Source: Alentia gelatinosa
Lineage: Eukaryota; Annelida; Polychaeta; Phyllodocida; Polynoidae
Reading direction: 5' to 3'
DNA: 64,000 nucleotides
NCBI GenBank assembly: GCA_950022655.1
Contig: OX465584.1
Location: 47,598,723-47,662,722 of the forward strand
The position numbers were made by a program, and so were the translations under genes. Position 1 is the stretch's first letter, and each line of letters starts with the position of its first letter. Below the pieces are notes generated by a model. It was not told where the DNA came from and ran no database searches. It worked only from the letters and a program-made list of their open reading frames with translations. This document shows positions 27,301 through 37,100 of this stretch, piece after piece.

Positions 27301-28097
27301 ATCCCTGTGACCGTTCTGTAGAACCCCATATAAAGGGGATACATTTGTATGGAACGTTTCCCTCTATTAGATGTTTGATTTTACCCTGAAAAAAAAAACG
27401 GGTCTCCCACAAGGCTGATTACATGACCATATAAGAGCATCGCATAGCTGTCGGGTGGCCTACGTGTCAGGCAGGGATAGAGGATGGTGCAGTGGAGCAC
27501 ACAGCCCTCCTATGACCGACAAATAGCCCCAAAAGGTTATAATCCCACGGTACAGAAGACCGAATTCAGAGTAATCAAGACAGGGAAGTATAGTTTTTTT
27601 TTTTATATTAATAGCCTAGTAGAGACATCAATCGATTTTCTAATTTTTGACAAAAGTTTTGTAAATTATTATCTGGATGACTGACTTCCTATGATCTTGA
27701 AATTTTAACATATTATTTATTATGGTACCTAGATAGTTGAATTTCCTGACTTTTTCTTATTCATTGTGGTACATAAGGAGTGATATTTCATGCTGGTTAG
27801 TTTGAGTGTTGAAATTCATCCAGTACGTTTTTTTCTCGTTTATGGTCAAAAGATTATTTTTACACCGGTCTTCTACGGATGGAATAATATTTTGCATTGT
27901 TTGTGGTGAGGTAGTTGTGATGGTGGTATGGTCAGCGTAGAGTGTTACATGACAATTTTGAATTTCGCGGTATTTGGGTAAATCATTGATGTAAAAAAAA
28001 TAATTAAAAGTCGGACCAAGAACTGAACCTTGGGGGCCGCCAAAAGCTATTTCTTTAGTTATAGATATGTTTCAATACAGGTTTACTTTTTGATGTC

Positions 28098-28137
<40 letters not shown>

Positions 28138-31100
28138 ACAAATCATCACGAGGATGGTCTTCCTTTGTGGTTCTTAGAATAAATACAGATAAGTTTGTTC
28201 ATTCACAAGAATGGTTCTCCATCAACTAGGTATGAGATGAAAATATAGGTTACAGGTTGCAGGTCCGACCATAGTCGACTATAAGCTATCATAGTTATAA
28301 TACTGGTAGTACAACCAGTTAAGTAAATAGTATAGGAAAAGAATACCCTCCACCAACATGAAATAATAAAGGTATGATTCAGGGTAATGATTATGAGATG
28401 ATATGGGATGAGAATTCTCCGATACAATTAAGGTAGACCCAAATGGGCCAAGTCATGGCTATGATCACAAAAGGAGATCGATCCATTCAGTATGTAATAA
28501 GGTTTCACACAGTTTGTGTACACCGGCTCATCATTAGAGTACATCGAGGTTTTTTAAGCGTGATTTGAAACAGTTTTTCGAAGGGGCGATCTTGACATCC
28601 TTTTTTAGTTGGTTCCATAGTTTCTTTCCCCGGTATCCCGGAGATTTCTTGAAAAACTCAGTTCTGGGTTTATCGAGTTTGAACATTAGTTTCTTCTCAG
28701 ACCTTAAAGTTCTTGTAGCACGGTGGGGATCACGGTGTGGCTCCTCAGTTGCCACGTTATCACGATCAGCTGTTACATCTAAGTCAATATCAACAATCTC
28801 TCCACATTCTAGTATGTACCGTTTACGCATGTACGTCAAAGTCAACTCATCTCGCCGACGCTGCAACATTCGGATTCCCGTCCGGGCATGTAAGGCGTCG
28901 ACAGTGTGCACCCTGGCATAGTCGCGGAGGCAAATTCTCAAAGCTTGATTCTGTAGGCGTTGGAGCTTAGTCAACCAAATTTTATTAGCACCTTCCTGGT
29001 ACATAGCCGAGTAGTCCATTATTGGTAAGATTGTGTGCTTGTAAATTTTAACTGCTACTGACCTGGGTACCATATAGCGAATCTTATTAAAAACAAATAG
29101 TTTGTGCTGGATACGTTGAATCAAGCTTCGCATCTGCTTTTCAAAGTTAAGAGCATAATCTATATCTATCCCTAGATAACAATAAGAATCTACAGTATTT
29201 ATCAAATTTATTCCAGCATATATATTAAGAGGGGGTAGCTTTTTCTGTTGGCTTGGTGGTCCGTACCAGCATACTTTTGTCTTTTTGATATTTACTGTCA
29301 ACAAGTTTCTGTCACACCATTCCAAGAATGCATCGAAATCAGTTTGGAGCTTATTAACTATAACGGTAGGGGTTTTACTTGAACTATATATTATCAAGTC
29401 ATCTGCGTACAGCAGGTGACTAGTATGCGTAAGGTGTGATTTCAGGTCATTTATAAAGTAGATAAATAGGAGCGGGCCCAGGACCGAGCCCTGGGGCACG
29501 CCGAAGCCAATATCCTTCCAGACAGATGCCTGGTCGTGGAACTTAATCCTTTGTTTTCTGTTATGCAAATACGATTTAATCCAGGCTAGGTGGTTGGCCG
29601 ACAAACCCAGTTTTTCCAGTTTTGCGTACAAAAGGATGTGATGCACACTGTCGAAAGCCTTACGTAGGTCTATATAGATTGCTCCTGTGTAGGTACCATC
29701 GTCTCTAGCTTTATAAAGATCAGATAATAAATGATAGACGGCATCTATCGTGCCACGCTTTTTCCTGAAGCCGTACTGTTCATCTACAAATATAGCATTT
29801 CTTTCTAGGTGTGTCATTAGATACGAATGAAAAATCTTTTCGCTTATCTTGCCTGGGGTCGGCAGAAGCGAGATGGGCCTCCAATTATCTGGTTTACTAT
29901 GGTCATTGCTCTTAGGAATGGGCATGATGTTAGCACATTTCCAGGCTTGTGGGAATATCCCCAAGTCAAAGCTAGTTTGATATAAATGGCAGAATTGTTC
30001 TAGGGTCTGTTGCATAAATTCTCTTAGTACTGATGAACGAATGTGGTCAAGCCCAGAGGTCTTGCCGGGTGCAATCTCGCATATCAGTTCATAAAGGGTT
30101 TCTTTATCAACAATCAATTCCGGGGTATCATGGTGGATTTGATAATTGCAGTCTAAATCTTTAGAAATAACTTTTCTGTTACCCACTAATTTCTCCCCAA
30201 TACCAGCGAAATAAGCATTTAGAAAATCAGCTGACTTAGAGGGATGTATGTCTCTTTGTGTATCAGGATCTTTCAGAAGGGGTGAGGTCACCTGGGTTTT
30301 TGGTTTCAGTAGTTTGTTTACCTCAGTCCAGAATTTCTTAGGATTAGACGAAGTATTCTCCAGTACATCATGCACTGCGCCAGCTTTTGCGTTTCTAATA
30401 GCTGCTTGAATCTCATGTTTTAGCTTTTTAATTCGCATGAGTAATAACGGGCTCCTGCTTTTATAATAACTGTTAGACAATTTATTACGGTCTCGCATAA
30501 GTGATCTAATCTCGGGGGTCATCCACCTATTCCCACGATCAATAACCTTCCACGTTTTCATTGGACAATAGAAATCCAGGTAACTCACTATCGTAGCATA
30601 CAGGAAATCTCATATTGAATCCACATCTTGGAGGACCCAGAAATCTTCCCACCGTACGTGTAATAACCAATGACGCAGGTTATCCGAGTTATGTTTAATA
30701 TAGCTTCTGCCAGTAATAGTGATATTATGTCTTGTTTTGGACGGTATTTGTTTAAAGGCAAATACGGGTAAATGGTCACTTCTAAAGAAATTTAATACTC
30801 CTTGTTTACTGATATTTGGGCAATTTGTGACTATATTATCTATACAGGAGCTATTCATCTTAAATGGTCTGGTGCATTGACTAATGAGCTTTTTTAGTGA
30901 GTAATCAGTACAGAAATCATTAAATTTATCAACATCAGGGCCCCGGTCTTTTAAAAAGTTAATATTGTAGTCCCCCAAGATCCAGAATTCGTGATCCCTA
31001 AGTTTCTGATCACTTAACATTGCAGAAAGATGACCAAGTGCGCGGTCTATTTTCCCAACATGGGTAAAATACACGGTAGCAATGAGAAGCTTTTTTGTGT

Positions 31101-34100
31101 TTGGTCTAGCTATTTCAACTACGAGACATTCTATGTCATGGGTGATGCCAGTATATTTATCTATAAGAGAGCTATGTTTCGCTACCTCGACGTTAAGGTA
31201 GCAAGCAAGCCCTCCGCCAATTTTGTTAGGACGATCATTACGGTATAATCGGCGGTTACCCCAGGAGACCATTGAATCCAGATAGTTGTCATTTAACCAG
31301 GTTTCGCTGAATGTCGCAACGTCGGCTCTGTCGAGATTATGAAAAACATCCTCAGTTTTGTTGCACAGACTCTGACAATTTAAATGCGTAAAACATAGCC
31401 CGCTCGATTTATTATTAGAGAGGTAACTGTCTATTAGAGAGGTAACTGTCAAACCAGCTACATGTTACATTGTTAAGGCCCAGGTTATAGATTTTTGAAA
31501 GAAGTATGTTATGAGAGACAGTGTCAAATGCTTTTTTAAAGTCCAAAAAAGTGATGTTAGGTTATTGTTCGGGGCGTGATTGCTATAGATATGGGTATGG
31601 TAGGTTGTTATGGCAGAGATTGTAGATCTATTTTCTCAAAATCCGTGCTGTGAGGGGTTGAGTAGGTCGTTAGATTCCAAATATATTTCAAGTCGGTTGT
31701 TTATAATTTTTTCTCGCAATTACCCTGGTAGTGGGAGTAAGCTTATAGGGCGAAGGTTATCTACAAAGTGGATATTGCCCTTTTTTGGTATTGGGGTGAC
31801 TGAGGCAGTATAAACGAGGGGTTATCCCTGACATGGGGCATAATCTAACATCTGATACTTTACATGTAAACTTCCTTTTTCCCATGGTATTCTAAATGGT
31901 ATTAAACAATGAACCTTGAACGAGGGACAGAAAATCTGTACCTAGATTTTTCTACGGCCCCCAGAACCGAAGCGGTATCAGGTTCACTAGTATCATCGAG
32001 TTTGCAGCGGTAGCGGTGAATAACACTTTTACACATATTGTATGGAAATCTTGAAATATGGCAAATTACTATCCATCATGCAAAAAGTACGGGAGAAACC
32101 ACTAGGATAAACTAAATTTATGGTGCTTCGACACAAAAGAGCGTCACAAACCTGCCCCCTCGTAGACAATATAGCTTCAAATAATACTCCCTCGCACTTT
32201 TACATCATTTTCGTTGAAATATTTAAAAAGAACCTAATCACTGTTTTTTTAGTTGATTTCTGGAGTTCAAATTAAATTCGATTGAACATGACAGGCAGTG
32301 CAGTGAAGTATGATATCTATTAACAATGAGTACGATATCTATCTTTATATTCTAAGGTCATCTGAAATCTGTAATAGAATCTGTAATAATGATTTTGGCA
32401 TAAAATCGTTCAATGGCCTCGCTATTGATCATACAATCTATCCAAATGGATGAGCACAGGACATATTCCTAACAAACAATCCAATATATTTGCTATTCTT
32501 AAAGATAGCTTGATATATATTCCTGTAATATTTAAGTAATTTAGTCGAATGTCCAACAGTCTCTTCAAAGGTATATATCACTTTCACACCGATATTCCTA
32601 GATTATGCTAGGAATTCATATGCCCAGGAGGGTTGGAGTAAAAGAAGGAGGGAAGGAAGGAAAGGAGTGGAGGAAAGAGGGAGGGAATGAAAGGAGGAAA
32701 ATATGAGTTAGGGAAGGAGTTAAGTTAGATCTGGAGGCATTCTAGGAAAATGTCTTCGAGAAAGACTGAAATACTGACCAAAGCAGGCAAAACGGGACTG
32801 ACGTGTCGTGCTGCCACCTCGTGGTCAGATATAATGCTATTGCTATTGATTCGGTAAACCTCCGCCAGGCGGTGAGACCTACCTCTGGGTCGCGATGGAA
32901 TTTTGTTTGTGTAGAAGAGTTTGTTTTCCTTCTTATTTAGATAATCTTTCTTTTTCTGAAACAAAACAAAATGAGAATGGCAATTAAAAAATTTGAATTC
33001 ATCTTTGATGAAAGATTGAGGATATGTATCGTCGTGTCATTGTATGTTATGCCAAATTAGGCTATGGACTCAGGGATGTCAGCTGGGGTCAGGGTAGACT
33101 TGCTCAAGTCTTTGATTATGAACATTCATTAAATGATTAAAGAAAATCGGAATACAATTCATTATAGTATGTGTCCTTCTCTGACTGGCCCATGATTGAC
33201 TGGCCCTGTGTCACTCAGAAGGGGTGGAGGGGTAGGATACAGGGACTGAGGCCAGTTTAGGGTCAGGGGAAAAAATTGAAAATATTTTTTATGTGGAAAT
33301 ACACTGCGTCGGAGAGATTAAGAAAACAGGGAAAACACATCATTATTTTCCATGGAATGGGACTGGAATGTGTGGGGAGGTCTGAAACACTGTTTATTAG
33401 TGTGAATGAGGCCCAATATTTTCTCTCTTTGTTTTACAGAAGGAAAGGGGATTTTTGCATTAGCGAAGATGCAGTTATACTCTGAGGCACCTGAGGGCGC
33501 CACCACACTCTGCCATTGTCATTCCAGGTGGAGTGCAGTCGGGTTACTCATGTGGCAGAACACGACATGACACCACATCACATAGACATTACCGGATCAC
33601 CTTTGTGAAAATATAAACAAGGATTTTTTTTTTTTTTTTTTTTTTTGCGACCGAAATAACTACAAGCCACGTTTACTCTCTATAAACAAGGATTTCTTTG
33701 GAAATTAGGAAAACTGCCATATCAGCTATTACGATGAATTTCTTAAAAAGCCGCAGCTCACCGGGTAGCCCAGGCGGTACTCTGCCGTGTCGCGTTCACT
33801 GAACCGCATCCATCCTCGTCCACTCGAGTGGCGACGAATCTTGTGTGGCCGGTCATCTACAACCTGAGTTTAGATAAAGTGTGATAAAAATCAGTCCACC
33901 AAATAGAGGTGCTTACTTTTCAACGAAAAATTTTAAAAGAATATGCCCTGAAAATGTCCAGACTACATGCACTGGAACTTTGAATTTGATACACAAAGCC
34001 TTTTCATTAATTTACCAAAGAGATATGACACAGAGAAGACTCCAAGCTAAAGCAGTCTTAACGTATTTGCAGCAGAGCTTTTAAACAGCACCAATTCTTA

Positions 34101-37100
34101 ATAGATTGCTAGCAGGAAAAGCTTTAAACCTTATAAAACCCTAGTAGTGTCTCCCTAATGGGAATCACCAGCCATATGCTTGTGCATAAATATAGTGACA
34201 GCATTTTAAAATAATTTGCCAGGGGTCTCAAAACCAAAGATCTTGATGTTCTCAGTACCAGCTGCCAGTAACCAATGTGTACTAATAGTGTTCCTAGCGA
34301 CAGGAGACTGCCACTTTCACAATATACTGTAGGTGCATTTGTGTTTTTCACTTTATTAAAGTTTGATTTGCATATGAAACTAAACAGTCTCAAATTGGTG
34401 TTTATCAATAAGAAAGTTTATTAATAAAATGAGGTTCTGTGCCTTTTTTTCGAAACCATCCAGGATAAGAGAAACGTTAAGAATACGAGGCAGATATACT
34501 TCTAAACACAACTGATGTTACCTTGAAAATGGCATCTACATGTCAGAACCAAACCGTTGCTATACGATCTACCAGTGAAAAGAAACGAGAGTTCTACCTT
34601 TGGGGCTGGTCTGGAGGGCCCTGATGGTGGCCCTTTGGTGGGTCGGTCAGCCTCTTCGCCGCTTGATCCGTCCGACTGACCACGCCGAGAAGAAAGCCAG
34701 ACAGTTAGAGCGACTCAAGCAAGCACAAGCAGGACAGTCACCTCAGTGACCATCACGAGGTATTTAAAGGTATATCGGACAATTTTTCTTGAAAATCAAA
34801 ACCCATGTAATTTTCCTGAAAATTTAAAATGATGATCTCAAAGTATTGTGAAATACATCTAACTTTTAAAAGTTAGGGGTCACGGTGCTAGTTTTCGACT
34901 TAGATATTGATATTATGATAACTTTATAATGGAATATATAGAAATATTCAAACTTTGTTTTTTATATAGTAAAACCTATGTCACTTTCTTCAAACTTTCC
35001 CAGGATGTAGTAAATGTATGATACTACACATTTGAATTTAAAAAAGGATTTGAACGGTCATCATTCTTGTTTTTGATATTTTTCAGTACATTTCTTATAT
35101 AAACTAAGCAATCATACAAGGGCCTATCTTACCTATTGAATCAAACTAAGCAAAATTTAAATTATAATTTCATTTAATCTCACAGGGATGTTACAAAAGG
35201 GGTTATTCTTCATGCGGATTTTGCAGCCTCAGAGACCAATAAAACATGTCTGTTTTAGCCACATGGGGATTAGGGTCTGTGGGGAAGTTCGAACCACTGT
35301 TCTATTGGCGTGAATGAGGCTAAAAAATAATATCATACACTGAAAATGAAAACGTGGATTTCCATAGGAAAGTGGAAAGTTGCCATTTTGTTTTTATCTT
35401 AGGTAAATGTAGGACAGATATATTGATATTGATGTTAAGAAGTGCAACGATAGCTTGAAACTTATCAAATGTCATGCCTGCAAATTATGGTATCTGAAGA
35501 ACATGTCCTGGAATATTATTTATATAGAAGTAAAAGGCTTATGGATGGTTATAGGAAACTCCAGGCGAGTCTGCTTATACTAATGAAGTATATCAGTCCT
35601 GCAAAAGAGGGGAAGCTATTAAAGCTTAAGCAACGAATTTCTACTTGATGTAGTATGCCCGAACGTTCTGCAATCAGTCGATGCTGTAAATATCAGAGAA
35701 CTCGGCAGCGCGAAGAACCCGGCCCGGAGGAGATACTGGCACACGGGTGAACATGGCACTGCTTTTATAATACGTCATGTTCTAAGATAATTGTATACAT
35801 AATGTATATAATAGAGTAAAACTTCGTTATAACAAAGTTTTAGGGACAGGGGAGATTAATTCGTTGAATCTTTGTGAAATCTTGTATTTGTTTATCATTT
35901 AATTCTACAACTGATTCAAGTAGCAAGAGGGCCTGGAGCCGAGTGTTTTTTTATGACGACGTTGTTTTTTTGTTGTTTTTTTTTTTTATTTGAGCAAGTC
36001 TTTTATTAATCTCTGGACATTATCATACAGCTTACAACTTTCAGCTTTGCCAAACAATTCTCCGTACATTCATTGTTACCTTGTTTTTTCTCTATATAAA
36101 ATAATCATAACCCAACAGATCAACAATCAAACAGTGGCCGAGTTCTCCTGGGGGCTGCCGGGTTCTCCTATATACTGGAGACTGCGGAAGATAGGTTCTG
36201 CCCCCCTAGCAGTAACTCCAGTCTAAATAAAATACCTTTAAAAAACAAACACAAAAAAGGCCGGTGCGGGGTCCTCCCTCTGCCGAGTTCTCCTATTACC
36301 AACACACACTCATTTTCCTGTAATAAAATGTACCATGCATAATCTAGAATACTCCTTTTGAATTATTATCCACTCTCAGTCTTGGAAGGAGTCAATATAC
36401 AGAAGTTTTGTTTCTTAAATCTAAAGCTACAAGTATGTTGCGTTCAGGATGTGTTCTACCAGAGTGACCAGATTACGACGCAGTCAGGCATATGACAAAG
36501 ATGCTTACAGTGCACAAAACCTCACAGCAGTCATACAGGCCCTGTTGGCTGGTATCAGGCCAAAGAAGGAGATCAACTTTTTTCTGGCATATCTGGAGCC
36601 ATCGAAATTACCCAGATTTCTGGATATTTTGACATTTCAAGGGTCATTCTTGAAATTGATGTAAATCTGAGAAAAAATATTTTGGGGGTTGTGGATTAAA
36701 AAAACAAAATATGAAAGATCGAAACTGATATGGGCAATTCTGGCCATGTTTCTACTCTACGTACTTCTCCCATACTCTGTATTCTTACTTTTAATAGGGG
36801 AAATTCTTCGATACAATCTGTGAATAGGATCCGCATTGGCAAAGGAGTTGGGTTGCCACATGTGTGAAAGCTGTGAAATGCGAGAGCTAGGTTAAGAAAG
36901 GGGCTGGATTGGCAGCCACGGAACCGGGTTGTAAATGGAGAGCTGCATTGACTGGTGGAATGTGCCTTTTAACATCAAGAAACAATAGTTTGCAATACAT
37001 ACCATTTCATGGAAATTTTGATGCAATGGTTTTCCCTTTTTAGGTATGTCGTCTTCCTTTTCCTGAAAGTGATAAACCATTCAAAATTATCAGATTTCAC

